Assembly (NCBI RefSeq): GCF_024753245.1
Contig: NZ_JANUGX010000043.1
Location: 1 to 35,741, forward strand
Length of the DNA stretch: 35,741 nt
Reading direction: 5' to 3'
Source of the DNA: Massilia norwichensis
GTDB lineage: Bacteria > Pseudomonadota > Gammaproteobacteria > Burkholderiales > Burkholderiaceae_D
Part shown: positions 17,114 through 25,528 of the stretch, one piece after another
Layout of the letters: each line of letters begins with the position of its first letter
Numbering within the stretch: the first letter of the stretch is position 1
Notes under the pieces: generated by a model
What the model saw: the letters and a program-made list of their open reading frames with translations, nothing else
Databases searched by the model: none
What the model was told of the DNA's origin: nothing
Program-made: the position numbers and the translations under genes

Positions 17114-18013
17114 TCAGCGCCGGCTGGATACCACGATGCCGCCGACGATCAGCGCAAAGGCCAGCGCATGGTAGGCATGCGGCAATTCGCCCAGGAAGGC
17201 GGACGACAACAGCGCCGCAAACAGCGGCGTCAGGTTGACGAAGAAGGCGCCGATGCCTGGCCCCGCACGGCGTACGCCGGCGCCCCACAGCGCATAGGCC
17301 AGCACGGCAGGACCCGCCGCGACGAACAGCAAGGCTACAGCCAGCTTGCCGCTCCAGGCGATAGCCGGTGCGCCCACCGCCCACTCGATGCCGCTGAACA
17401 GGCCCGACCACAGCAGTCCGTAGGCCACCTGGGTTGCCAGGAAGGCCGCCCAATCGCCGCGCAAGGCGGGCTCGTCCTTCGGCTGCAGCAGCATCCAGCT
17501 GTAGAAGGACCAGGCGATGGTCGCCAGGATCATGGTCAGGTCGCCGGCCACCAGGCGCAGGCCGAGCAGCTGGTGGACGTCGCCGCGGCACAGCACCACC
17601 AGCACGCCGATGATCGACAGCGCCGCCCCCGCCACCTGCCGGCGCCGCACCGGTGCGTTGAAGAACAGGCGCCCAACCAGCATCATCCAGACCGGCATGC
17701 CGCTGGCCACCAGGGTCACGTTGATCGGCGTCGAGCTCTGCAGCGCAAGGTATTGCAGCGAGTTGTACATCCCGATGCCGACCAGGCCCAGCAGCGCGTA
17801 GCGGCGCCAGTTGATCAAGGCGCCGCTGCCTTTGCGGAACATGGCACGCGCCAGCGGCAACAGGATCAGCAGCGCGATCGCCCAGCGCAGCAGATTCAGC
17901 GTCATCGGCGGCACCGCCTCGCGCACCAGACGGCCGACGATGGCGTTGCCCGCCCACAGCAGGGGCGGGACCGTCAGCAGGAGAGTGGTGGAAGGGGAAA
18001 GTTTCTGGTTCAT
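17114..18013 (-). CDS. DMT-superfamily (EamA) transporter
   Basis: 299 residues with about ten hydrophobic helices arranged as two EamA repeats (PPLLWAGNAIVGRLVREAVPPMTLNLLRW in the first, GAFFVNLTPLFAALLSSAFLGE in the second). Members export metabolites such as amino acids or nucleotide-related compounds; the substrate cannot be told. The start at 18013 has only a weak ribosome binding site. nadB lies upstream on the same strand but a REP-like pair fills the space. The sirtuin gene follows 100 bases downstream. Confidence 0.88.
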   Translation of the reverse strand: MNQKLSPSTTLLLTVPPLLWAGNAIVGRLVREAVPPMTLNLLRWAIALLILLPLARAMFRKGSGALINWRRYALLGLVGIGMYNSLQYLALQSSTPINVTLVASGMPVWMMLVGRLFFNAPVRRRQVAGAALSIIGVLVVLCRGDVHQLLGLRLVAGDLTMILATIAWSFYSWMLLQPKDEPALRGDWAAFLATQVAYGLLWSGLFSGIEWAVGAPAIAWSGKLAVALLFVAAGPAVLAYALWGAGVRRAGPGIGAFFVNLTPLFAALLSSAFLGELPHAYHALAFALIVGGIVVSSRR

Positions 18014-18027
18014 CGGGAGTCGAGATA

Positions 18028-18129
18028 CGTCGTTCCCGCGCAGGCGGGAACCCAAGTTTGGCCGCGAACTGGCGGCGTTGCCTACGATGGACTGCGCAAG
18101 CTTGGATCCCCGCCTGCGCGGGGATGACG
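18028..18129. repeat. Inverted pair of 29-base REP-like units
   Basis: Unit 1 (18028-18056, plus) contains GTTCCCGC-GCAG-GCGGGAAC. Unit 2 (18101-18129, minus) contains ATCCCCGC-GCAG-GCGGGGAT in the same relative frame. The two agree at 25 of 29 positions, differing only in compensated stem bases, and face each other across 44 bases. This is the layout of a bacterial interspersed mosaic element. It abuts the nadB stop codon and lies between nadB and the DMT gene, where it may stabilise or separate the transcripts. Confidence 0.8.
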
Positions 18130-19758
18130 CTAACGGCGACGGGGAGTCAAAACGCTCGGCAAAGCCTTCGGCAGCGTATCCGGGTAATCGCGCGAATAAT
18201 GCAGCCCGCGGCTTTCGCGGCGCGACAAGGCGCTGCGTACGATCAGCTCCGCCACCTCGACCAGGTTGCGCAGTTCCAGCAAATCGTTCGTCACGCGGAA
18301 ATTGCGGTAGTACTCGTCGATCTCTTCCTTGAGCAGCTTGATGCGGTGCTGGGCCCGCTCCAGGCGCTTGGTGGTACGCACGATCCCGACGTAATTCCAC
18401 ATGAAGCGGCGCAATTCGTCCCAGTTGTGGGCGATGACCACCTCTTCGTCGGCGTTGGTGACGCGGCTCTCGTCCCAGGCCGGCAGCGCCGGCAGGTCGA
18501 CACCGGGGGCGGCGGCGATCTGGTGCGCGCAGGCGCGGCCGACCACCAGGCACTCCAGCAGCGAATTGCTGGCCAGGCGGTTGGCGCCATGCAGGCCGGT
18601 ATAGGCGGTCTCGCCGACCGCGTACAGGCCCGGAATATCGGTGCGGCCGGCCAGGTCGGTCACCACGCCGCCGCAGGTGAAGTGCACGGCTGGCACCACC
18701 GGGATCGGCTGCTGGGTGATGTCGATGCCCAGTTCCAGGCAACGCGCGTAAATGGTCGGGAAATGTTCCTTGATGAATTCCGGGCTCTGGTGCGAGATGT
18801 CCAGGTGCACGTAGTCCAGGCCGCGCTTTTTCATCTCGAAGTCGATCGCGCGTGCCACCACGTCGCGCGGCGCCAGTTCGCCGCGCTCGTCGTGGGCCGG
18901 CATGAAGCGCGTGCCGCCCGCCGCACCGGCTTCTGGCGGCAGCTTCAGGAGGCCGCCTTCGCCTCGCACCGCTTCGCTGATCAGGAAGGATTTCGCATAC
19001 GGGTGGTAGAGGCAGGTCGGGTGGAACTGGATGAATTCCATGTTCGACACGCGGCAGCCGGCGCGCCAGGCCATGGCGATGCCGTCGCCGGTCGCGGTGT
19101 CCGGATTGGTCGTGTACAGGTAGACCTTGCCCGCGCCGCCGGTGGCCAGCACGGTGTGTTCGGCTTCGAAGGTCAGCACCTTGCCGCTCTGCTCATCCTG
19201 CACATAGAGGCCGTAGCAGCGCGGCTGGCCCACCAGGCTCGGCGCGCCGCTGTGCACGCCGGTCGGGGTCAGCTTGTCGGAGGTGATGACGTCGATCGCG
19301 CAATGGTGCTCGAACAGCGAGATGTTCGGGTGCGCGCGCACCTTTTGTTCCAGCGTCACCTGGACCGCGTGGCCGGTGGCGTCGGCGGCGTGGATGATGC
19401 GGCGCTGGCTGTGCCCGCCTTCACGGGTCAGGTGGAAGCCGAGTTCCGCGCTCTCGTCGCGGGTAAAGGGCACGCCTTGCTCGATCAGCCACTCGATGGC
19501 TTCGCGGCCATGCTCGACGATGAAGCGGGTGGCGGCCTCGTCGCACAGGCCGGCGCCGGCGACCAGGGTGTCGGCGATGTGCTGGTCATGGCTGTCGCCG
19601 GAATCGAGGACGGCGGCGATCCCGCCCTGCGCCCAGTTGCTGGCGCCGTCGAGGAGTTCGCGTTTGGAGATGATGGCGACCTTGCGGGTTTGCGCCAGGT
19701 GCAGGGCGACGGAGAGACCGGCCAGGCCGCTGCCGACGATAACAACATCGAATTTCAT
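18130..19758 (-). CDS. nadB: L-aspartate oxidase NadB
   Basis: 542 residues. NadB oxidises L-aspartate to iminoaspartate with FAD, the first step of de novo NAD synthesis and the substrate source for NadA. The FAD fold begins at residue 4 (DVVIVGSGLAGLSVALHL). Typical segments are ASNWAQGGIAAV, EGGHSQRRIIHAADATG, ATGGAGKVYLYTTNP, EFIQFHPT, CGGVVTDLAGRTDIPGLYAVGE and GLHGANRLASNSLLE. The C-terminal helical domain is present. It is not adjacent to nadA-nadC but lies about 3.7 kb away on the other strand. Its stop directly abuts a REP-like pair. Confidence 0.96.
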   Translation of the reverse strand: MKFDVVIVGSGLAGLSVALHLAQTRKVAIISKRELLDGASNWAQGGIAAVLDSGDSHDQHIADTLVAGAGLCDEAATRFIVEHGREAIEWLIEQGVPFTRDESAELGFHLTREGGHSQRRIIHAADATGHAVQVTLEQKVRAHPNISLFEHHCAIDVITSDKLTPTGVHSGAPSLVGQPRCYGLYVQDEQSGKVLTFEAEHTVLATGGAGKVYLYTTNPDTATGDGIAMAWRAGCRVSNMEFIQFHPTCLYHPYAKSFLISEAVRGEGGLLKLPPEAGAAGGTRFMPAHDERGELAPRDVVARAIDFEMKKRGLDYVHLDISHQSPEFIKEHFPTIYARCLELGIDITQQPIPVVPAVHFTCGGVVTDLAGRTDIPGLYAVGETAYTGLHGANRLASNSLLECLVVGRACAHQIAAAPGVDLPALPAWDESRVTNADEEVVIAHNWDELRRFMWNYVGIVRTTKRLERAQHRIKLLKEEIDEYYRNFRVTNDLLELRNLVEVAELIVRSALSRRESRGLHYSRDYPDTLPKALPSVLTPRRR

Positions 19759-19898
19759 GGTCGTGTGGAGCGCCCGCTATGGACTCGAGGCCCCTGTGTT
19801 TTTGTAAAGAGGCATCACTATAGACGATTTGGCGCGGGATTGTTGGAAGGGCATGGTGTCCATTGGCGTTATGATGTGTCCACGGAAGGAGAAGCGAA

Positions 19899-20282
19899 AT
19901 GGACTCACAGGAAGTCAGCAGCAAGATCTGGAACCGCACTCTGGGTGAAGCCAGTGCTGGGGAGCGCGAGGGCGACAAGGCCCTGCGGGCGCTGCTCCTG
20001 TTTCACAACGAGGCGATGAGCGCAGGCGTCCTGCATGCGCTCGGCTATTTTTCACCGGAACAGTTGACTGCAGCACAAGATGGCTACCGCTTCTACGGCT
20101 TCTGTGCCATCGCCGACCTGATCGCCTCGCCCCTCGACGAAGATGAAGACATGGACGCGTCCGACGAACGCGAGGGCGAATTCGACAATGCGTATCAGGC
20201 CGTGATCCCCGTCGATGACACCATTGCGAAAGCCTTCGAAGCGCATTGCCTGTCGCACCCGGAGATGTATGCGCCGCTGTGA
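19899..20282 (+). CDS. Hypothetical small acidic protein
   Basis: 127 residues, not recognised. The central segment PLDEDEDMDASDEREGEFD is strongly acidic; the N-terminal half is helical (LRALLLFHNEAMSAGVLHALGYF). No signal peptide or membrane segment. The start is well supported by GGAAGGAG 7 to 14 bases upstream. It is divergent from nadB (140-base gap) and convergent with the glycosyltransferase pair (13-base gap, no terminator seen). Confidence 0.7.
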   Translation: MDSQEVSSKIWNRTLGEASAGEREGDKALRALLLFHNEAMSAGVLHALGYFSPEQLTAAQDGYRFYGFCAIADLIASPLDEDEDMDASDEREGEFDNAYQAVIPVDDTIAKAFEAHCLSHPEMYAPL

Positions 20283-20295
20283 TACGGCGTCGACT

Positions 20296-21468
20296 TTAAC
20301 GTGACGCGTCACGATTTCTCAAGACCTTTTCGTACACCCGACGATAGCGGACCGCCGTCAGCTCCCAGCTGCGGCGCGTTGCCATGAATTCCCTTGCGGC
20401 CGTTCCCAAGGCATCGATACGCCAGGGCTGTGCAAGCAGTTCCCCGATCGCCTTCACCAGCGCCGCACGCTTGCCGGCCTCGAACAGGATGCCGCTGTGC
20501 CCGTGCACCAGTAGTTCGCGGTGGCAAGCGAGGTCGGAGGCGATCACCGCGCAGCCCTGTGCCAGCGCGTTCAGCAGGTGCCGGGACGGCTCGAAACAAG
20601 GCTTGCGGCCCAGCGCCGGGAACACGGCGATGTCGGCACGCGGCAGCAGGTCGGCGGCGCGCCGGTAGGACAGCGCGCCGGAAAACACCACATGGCCACG
20701 CAGCGAAGGATGGGCCAGCCGGCTGTCGAAGCGCGCCTCGTCCTCGCCGCCGCCGGCAACCAGCAGCCGCAGCGCCGGATACTGGCGGCGCAGTTGCGCC
20801 AGCGCCGCCAGCAGCAGTTCCAGGCCGTCGTCCTGCGCCAGCCCGCCGGCATAGGCAAGCAGCGGCGCGCCTTCGAGTTCCGGCATCCTGGCGCTGTGCA
20901 GCCGACCGGGCGTCAGGTCCGGTGCCGCTGGAATCACGGCGATCGTCCGTCCCTGCATCCCCTCGGCACGCAGGGCTGCCCGCACCTGGGCGGTGCCGGT
21001 GGCGATGGCGTTCGCGGCGCCCAGTGCCCAGCGCTCTGCCCGCGCGAACGGGTAGCCTGCGGACAGCTGGGCGCGCCGCTCCGCTTCCACCACCAGCGGA
21101 ATCCGCGCCAGGCGCGCCACCGGCCAGGCGGCGACGGCGTTGGCGCTGGGCAGATGGACGTGGATCAGGTCGGGCCGGGTGAGCTTGGCCACCTGCCGCA
21201 GACGCAGGGCCAAAGCCGCGGTCGACATCGCCGCGCCAAGGCGCGAGCCGGGCTCGATGGTCCCGAGCAGCGGAACGCTCCCCGGTGGCGGCGACGTCCG
21301 GTAGAAATGCCAGCCTTCGCCCCGGGCCTCACCGCCAGTGTGCGCGGTGCCGGTCAGGTGCACGGTATGTACGCCCTGGCCGCGCAGGCTTTGCAGCAAG
21401 GCTTGCGTACGGCGGCTGTAGTCGCTGCGCCGCGGCGCAGAGTGGTCGAGCAGGTGCAGGACACGCAT
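20296..21468 (-). CDS. GT4 glycosyltransferase, PEP-CTERM/exosortase-associated type
   Basis: 390 residues with the two Rossmann halves of GT-B enzymes. The N-terminus MRVLHLLDHSAPRRSDYSRRTQALLQSLRGQG resembles a family I know from PEP-CTERM/exosortase A exopolysaccharide loci. The usual EX7E motif is degenerate here (PCFEPSRHLLNALAQG, with Asn in place of the second Glu), so activity is uncertain. The ATG overlaps the stop of the upstream glycosyltransferase by one base (TGATG), so the two are coupled. It presumably acts at the cytosolic face of the inner membrane in polysaccharide assembly. Confidence 0.82.
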   Translation of the reverse strand: MRVLHLLDHSAPRRSDYSRRTQALLQSLRGQGVHTVHLTGTAHTGGEARGEGWHFYRTSPPPGSVPLLGTIEPGSRLGAAMSTAALALRLRQVAKLTRPDLIHVHLPSANAVAAWPVARLARIPLVVEAERRAQLSAGYPFARAERWALGAANAIATGTAQVRAALRAEGMQGRTIAVIPAAPDLTPGRLHSARMPELEGAPLLAYAGGLAQDDGLELLLAALAQLRRQYPALRLLVAGGGEDEARFDSRLAHPSLRGHVVFSGALSYRRAADLLPRADIAVFPALGRKPCFEPSRHLLNALAQGCAVIASDLACHRELLVHGHSGILFEAGKRAALVKAIGELLAQPWRIDALGTAAREFMATRRSWELTAVRYRRVYEKVLRNRDASR

Positions 21469-22739
21469 CAGGCCGTACGCGCAAGCGTCTCCGCACCGGT
21501 CAGCGCATCGTAGACGGCCAGGTAGTCGCGCGCCATGGCCGGCATGCTGTGTTTGGCGATCACCTGGCTGCGCGCGCGGGCGCCGTGCCGGGCGGCCATT
21601 TCTGGAATGCGGCAGTAGTCGGAAACGGCCGCCGCGAGCAGCTCCACCGACATCGGCGGTACGAGGATGCCGGTAAAACCCGCATGCACGAGCTCCGTAT
21701 TGCCGCCGACGGCCGTGGCCACGACCGGCAGGCCGCTCGCCATCGCCTCGAGGATGAGGTTGGCGCGGTCTTCATGCAAGGAGGGCAGGACGAACAGGTC
21801 CATCGCGCGCAGCAGCTGGGCGGTGTCCCCACGCGTGCCGGGCAGCCAGGCACGGGCGCCGGCGCCGGCGCGGTTGAGCATCGCCTGGCACTCGGCGCGC
21901 GCGGGACCGTCGCCGATCAGCATCAGGCGCAGGCGCTGGTGGGCAGAGTGTGGCGAGGCGATCAGGCGCAGGAAGGCGTCGACCAGCTGGATCTGGCCGG
22001 CGCTGTCGTCCATGCGGCCGATGCTGCCGATGACGAAGGCGCCGTCATGCATGAAGCCGGGCGGCCCCACCGCCGCCGCAGGACCGAGGCGCGGGTGGAA
22101 CTGTACGCTGTCGACGGCGTTGGCAATTTGCGTGACGCGTGCGGGATCGGCCCCGACCGCATCGACCAGCCAGCGCTGAAGGTCGCTGCTGACCACGATG
22201 AAATGGTCGACCAGTGGCCCCAGCAACCGCAGCAGCGCGCGTTCGCCCAGGCTCGCGCGCCCGTGCCGGGCGAGTTCGCGCCCGTACTCGCCGTGCACGC
22301 GCAGCCGCACACCGGCCAGTGCCGCGACCAGTTGGGCCGGCAGCCCCGCACGGTTGCGGGTCTCGATCAGGCTGGGGCGCAGGCTGCGCAGTACGCGGTA
22401 CAGGCGCAGGTAATGCGCCAGGCTCCCATCCTGCTGGTGCAGGTTGAGGATCTCGACGCCTTGCTCGCGCAATCCGGCTTCGTAATCGCCCTGGTCGCGC
22501 AGGCAGACGACGGCATGACGATAGCGCTCGGCGGGGAGATGGCGGATCAGGTTCAGCAGGCCGCTCTCGCTATTGGCGCTGGCCAGCGATTCGACCAGGT
22601 GCACGATCAGCTGGGCACGCGTTGCCGCAGCGGTCGGGACCACGTCGGCCAGCCCCGCATCGTCCGCAGCCGCCCGATGTGGCGGCACCATGCCGGCGAC
22701 GTCCGGTAGCGACTGTGCATGGCGGTGGATGGGGTTCAT
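21468..22739 (-). CDS. GT4 glycosyltransferase (sugar transferase, PEP-CTERM/EpsH1-associated type)
   Basis: 423 residues. After about 40 unconserved residues the GT-B fold begins at QLIVHLVESLASANSESGLLNLIRHLPAERYRHAVVCL. The pattern through IHTRN-like IETRNRAGLPAQL, HGEYGRE, IANAVDSVQFHP and GSIGRMD matches the stp2-type sugar transferases of exosortase-linked loci as I remember them. The EX7E motif is intact (HEDRANLILEAMASG). Start ATG at 22739; GGAG is rather distant (about 12 bases), so a later start at M17 is possible. No exosortase or chain-length gene is in the window. Confidence 0.85.
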   Translation of the reverse strand: MNPIHRHAQSLPDVAGMVPPHRAAADDAGLADVVPTAAATRAQLIVHLVESLASANSESGLLNLIRHLPAERYRHAVVCLRDQGDYEAGLREQGVEILNLHQQDGSLAHYLRLYRVLRSLRPSLIETRNRAGLPAQLVAALAGVRLRVHGEYGRELARHGRASLGERALLRLLGPLVDHFIVVSSDLQRWLVDAVGADPARVTQIANAVDSVQFHPRLGPAAAVGPPGFMHDGAFVIGSIGRMDDSAGQIQLVDAFLRLIASPHSAHQRLRLMLIGDGPARAECQAMLNRAGAGARAWLPGTRGDTAQLLRAMDLFVLPSLHEDRANLILEAMASGLPVVATAVGGNTELVHAGFTGILVPPMSVELLAAAVSDYCRIPEMAARHGARARSQVIAKHSMPAMARDYLAVYDALTGAETLARTA

Positions 22740-22919
22740 TCGCTATAAACTCCGGCGCTAAACCGTGATTATATTGCCGGCCAAACCCGTGTTTTTTGCG
22801 CTTTCGGTCACGGTTGATAGGCCTCAAAAAAGCTGTGCTTCGATGGTTCGGCGCCGCACCGACTGGCTTTTCCGCGGTCGCTACCATGCGAAAGAACTGT
22901 TCACCATGAGGACCGATCC

Positions 22920-23420
22920 ATGACGACGCATCACGCCGCAGAAGTGGCCAAACTGGCCGAGAAAATCAAGCAGGTACGCTTTCCGATGTTCACCTGGCAG
23001 GACCCGCACGGGCACCTGCTCAGCCAGCCGATGACGCAACAGCAGGTCGACGACGAAGGCGGCATCTGGTTCTATACCTCGACCCTGACGCCGCTGTGGG
23101 ATTGCATCGCCCACCGCCCGCAGGTCAATCTCGGCTTCGCCGACCAGGACAACAGCCTCTATGTATCGGTCAGCGGCACCGCCGAGCGGGTGGTCGACCG
23201 CGAGCGCATCCGCGCGATGTGGAACGCCGGCGTGCAGGCCTGGTTCCCGGCCGGTCCCGAGGACGAGCACGTGGTGCTGATCCGCGTCGATCCGCACTCG
23301 GCCGAGTACTGGGACTCGAACGACAGCAAGATGGTCCGCATCTTCGCGATGGCCAAGGCCGCGATCACCGGCGACAAGCCGGACCTCGACAGCGAACACA
23401 AGACCATTCGCCTCGACTGA
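22920..23420 (+). CDS. Pyridoxamine 5'-phosphate oxidase-family protein (general stress protein 26-like)
   Basis: 166 residues of the split-barrel PPOx fold. Features are FPMFTWQDPHGHLLSQPMT near the N-terminus, WFYTSTLTPLWDCIAHRPQVNLGFAD in the flavin region and the C-terminal KMVRIFAMAKAAITG typical of the GsiB/general stress protein 26 group. Such proteins bind FMN or FAD; a true PdxH reaction is unlikely given the short length. The start has TGAGGA about 9 bases upstream. It is divergent from the glycosyltransferases across a 180-base gap that presumably holds both promoters. Confidence 0.85.
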   Translation: MTTHHAAEVAKLAEKIKQVRFPMFTWQDPHGHLLSQPMTQQQVDDEGGIWFYTSTLTPLWDCIAHRPQVNLGFADQDNSLYVSVSGTAERVVDRERIRAMWNAGVQAWFPAGPEDEHVVLIRVDPHSAEYWDSNDSKMVRIFAMAKAAITGDKPDLDSEHKTIRLD

Positions 23421-23443
23421 GGACCTTCCTCTCTTGCAATAAA

Positions 23444-23503
23444 CCTGCCTGCTGACGTACAGTACACGCTTCTTTCCGAAGGAGCGGCAATGGAGCAGGC
23501 AGG
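23444..23503 (+). promoter_or_regulatory. Inverted repeat in the pnuC leader
   Basis: CCTGCCTGCT (23444-23453) and AGCAGGCAGG (23494-23503) are perfect 10-bp complements with 40 bases between them. The loop holds the ribosome binding site of an 8-codon reading frame. The right arm overlaps that frame and the G-rich sequence just before the pnuC start, so pairing would hide the pnuC ribosome binding site. A competing reading: TTGCAA (23434-23439) and TACAGT (23458-23463) could be a promoter, in which case the left arm would not be in that transcript. Confidence 0.4.
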
Positions 23504-23516
23504 GCTGGGCCGATGA
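23490..23516 (+). CDS. Possible 8-codon leader peptide MEQAGLGR
   Basis: An ATG with a good AAGGAG about 6 bases upstream opens an 8-codon frame (MEQAGLGR) whose TGA overlaps the pnuC ATG (ATGA). It has the best ribosome binding site in the leader, better than that of pnuC. It may couple pnuC translation or be accidental. Confidence 0.35.
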   Translation: MEQAGLGR

Positions 23517-24145
23517 ACGGTCCGCTGGAAGCGCTGGGGGACGTCTACGCGGCGCTGGCCGCGACCGCGCCGCTCGAATTGGCGGCGAACGCCTTTACTG
23601 CCGCCGCCATCGTGCTGGCCGGCCGCAACAACGTCCACACCTGGTGGACCGGGGTCGTCGGTACGGCGCTGTTCGGCCTGCTGTTCGCGCAGAACCGGCT
23701 GTATGCCGATGTGGCGCTGCAGGTCTTCTTCATCGTCACCGGCCTGATCGGCTGGTGGAAATGGCTGCGCGGCCAGGAGGGCGCGCCGCTGCCGGTCACC
23801 CACGCCGGCGCCGCCAGCCTGTTGTGGATCGTCCCGCTCGGGTTCGGTGCCACCGCGGCCTATGGCGCCATGCTCCACCATTTCACCAACGCCTACGCAC
23901 CCTTCATCGATTCCGCGGTGCTGGTTTTCAGCGTCATCGGCCAGCTCCTGATGATGCAGCGCCGCGTCGAGAACTGGGGCTTCTGGCTGCTCGTGAACAC
24001 GATCGCCACGCCGCTGTATTTCAGCCGCGGACTGCACCTGACCGCCATCCTGTATGCGGGCTTCTGGATCAACGCCCTCGTTTCCTGGCGCAACTGGCAC
24101 AAGCTGGCCGCGCCGCAGCCATCCCTGGAGAACATCCGTCCATGA
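23513..24145 (+). CDS. pnuC: PnuC-family vitamin transporter
   Basis: 210 residues with seven hydrophobic segments and the PnuC features WWTGVVGTALFGLLF, the central GLIGWWKWLRG and a late ENWGFWLLVNTIATPLYFSRGL. Members take up nicotinamide riboside by facilitated diffusion; relatives carry thiamine or riboflavin. With NAD synthesis genes a few kb away nicotinamide riboside is likely, but no NadR-type kinase is next to it, so specificity is inferred. The ATG overlaps both a short leader frame (upstream) and the amidohydrolase (ATGA, downstream). Confidence 0.85.
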   Translation: MNGPLEALGDVYAALAATAPLELAANAFTAAAIVLAGRNNVHTWWTGVVGTALFGLLFAQNRLYADVALQVFFIVTGLIGWWKWLRGQEGAPLPVTHAGAASLLWIVPLGFGATAAYGAMLHHFTNAYAPFIDSAVLVFSVIGQLLMMQRRVENWGFWLLVNTIATPLYFSRGLHLTAILYAGFWINALVSWRNWHKLAAPQPSLENIRP

Positions 24146-25452
24146 AAGTGAAAGCAATCGCGGCCGCGCTGGCCGTCCTCGGCGCCTTGGCATCCACCGC
24201 CGCCTCCGTGCACGCGGCCCCGAACGAACGCGTGGTGGCCGTCCGTGCCGGCAAACTCGTCGATGTGGTCGCAGGCAAGGTGCTGGAAAACCAGACCATC
24301 CTGATCGCCGGCGAGCGCATTACCGCGGTCGGCCCGAGCGCCAGTGTGAATGTGCCGGCTGGCGCGGAGCTGGTCGACCTGTCCGGCGCGACCGTGCTGC
24401 CGGGGCTGATCGACGCCCATACGCACCTGACCGGCAATGCCGCGCACCACGGGTACGAAACGTTGGGCACGGCCGATATCCGCGCTGCGCTGTATGGCGC
24501 GCATGCGGCCCGCCTGACCCTGGAGGCCGGCTTCACGACCGTGCGCAACGTCGGCGCCAGCGGCTTCGGCGATGTGGCGCTGCGTGACGCCATCAATGAA
24601 GGCGAACTGCCGGGGCCGCGCATGCGCGTATCCGGCTATCCGCTGGGCATCCAGGGCGGGCACTGCGACAACAACCTGCTGCCCTACGAGTTCCATGCGC
24701 AGGAACTGGGCGTCGCCGATGGTCCCTGGGCGGCCCGTGCCAAGGTGCGCGAGATGGCCAAGTACGGCGCCGACACCATCAAGATCTGCGCCTCGGGCGG
24801 CGTGCTGTCGAAGGGCGACGAGCCGGGCGCCCAGCAGTACACCCTGGAAGAGATGAAAGCCATCGTCGAGGAAGCGCACAAGCTGGGCCGGCGCGTGGCG
24901 GCGCACGCCCACGGCGCCAGCAGCATCCGCGATGCGATCCTGGCCGGCGTCGATTCGGTCGAGCACGCGAGCCTGGTCGACGACGAAGGCATCCGCCTGG
25001 CGCGCGAGAAGGGCACCTATTTTGTCATGGACATCTATAACGATGACTACATCCTGCAGGAAGGCGCCAAGGCCGGCATGCTGCAGGAGTCGCTGGACAA
25101 GGAACGCGCCCTCGGCCAGCTCCAGCGCGACAACTTCCGCAAGGCCTTCAAGGGCGGCGTCAAGATGGCCTTCGGCACCGATGCCGGCGTCTACCCGCAC
25201 GGCGACAATGCGCGCCAGTTCCGCTACATGGTCCAGTACGGCATGACGCCGATGCAGGCGATCCAGGCCGCAACCATCAACGCCGCCGACCTGCTGGGCT
25301 GGAAGGACCGCATCGGCTCGGTCCAGCCGGGCAAGTATGCGGACCTGATCGCGGTTGCCGGCGACCCGCTCAAGGACCCGGCCGAGCTCACGCGCGTGAA
25401 CTTCGTGATGAAGGGCGGCGCGGTAGTGAAGGGCGCGCAGCAGCGCCCCTGA
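24142..25452 (+). CDS. Secreted amidohydrolase (imidazolonepropionase/prolidase-like)
   Basis: 436 residues. A signal peptide is clear (MKVKAIAAALAVLGALASTAASVHA, about 25 residues). The metal-dependent amidohydrolase set is complete: H93 and H95 in DAHTHL, K214 in IKICASGG (probable carboxylated lysine), H255/H257 in AHAHG, H275 in EHAS and D347 in GTDAG. The fold ends with VQPGKYADLIAVAGDP. Related exported enzymes cleave Xaa-Pro or Xaa-Arg dipeptides. It overlaps pnuC by 4 bases, so the two are coupled, which is an unusual pairing; a vitamin-releasing role is conceivable but not shown. Confidence 0.88.
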   Translation: MKVKAIAAALAVLGALASTAASVHAAPNERVVAVRAGKLVDVVAGKVLENQTILIAGERITAVGPSASVNVPAGAELVDLSGATVLPGLIDAHTHLTGNAAHHGYETLGTADIRAALYGAHAARLTLEAGFTTVRNVGASGFGDVALRDAINEGELPGPRMRVSGYPLGIQGGHCDNNLLPYEFHAQELGVADGPWAARAKVREMAKYGADTIKICASGGVLSKGDEPGAQQYTLEEMKAIVEEAHKLGRRVAAHAHGASSIRDAILAGVDSVEHASLVDDEGIRLAREKGTYFVMDIYNDDYILQEGAKAGMLQESLDKERALGQLQRDNFRKAFKGGVKMAFGTDAGVYPHGDNARQFRYMVQYGMTPMQAIQAATINAADLLGWKDRIGSVQPGKYADLIAVAGDPLKDPAELTRVNFVMKGGAVVKGAQQRP

Positions 25453-25464
25453 ACCTGTACATCC

Positions 25465-25476
25465 ATTCGTACGAAT
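25465..25476. promoter_or_regulatory. 12-bp palindrome upstream of the copper-storage gene
   Basis: ATTCGTACGAAT is a perfect palindrome 53 bases before the start of the Cys-rich gene and just upstream of a possible -10 (TAGGCT at 25495-25500). It may be an operator. It does not look like a CueR or CsoR site. Confidence 0.35.
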
Positions 25477-25528
25477 CCTTTCTCCGTCGCGTGCTAGGCT
25501 AAAAGGCCACACACCGATGGAGGAAGCG

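Noticed and set aside
22761..22815. AACCGTGA/TCACGGTT inverted repeat between the glycosyltransferase and PPOx genes
   Set aside because: 8-bp arms separated by 39 bases are weak, and no promoter element lines up with them; could be chance.
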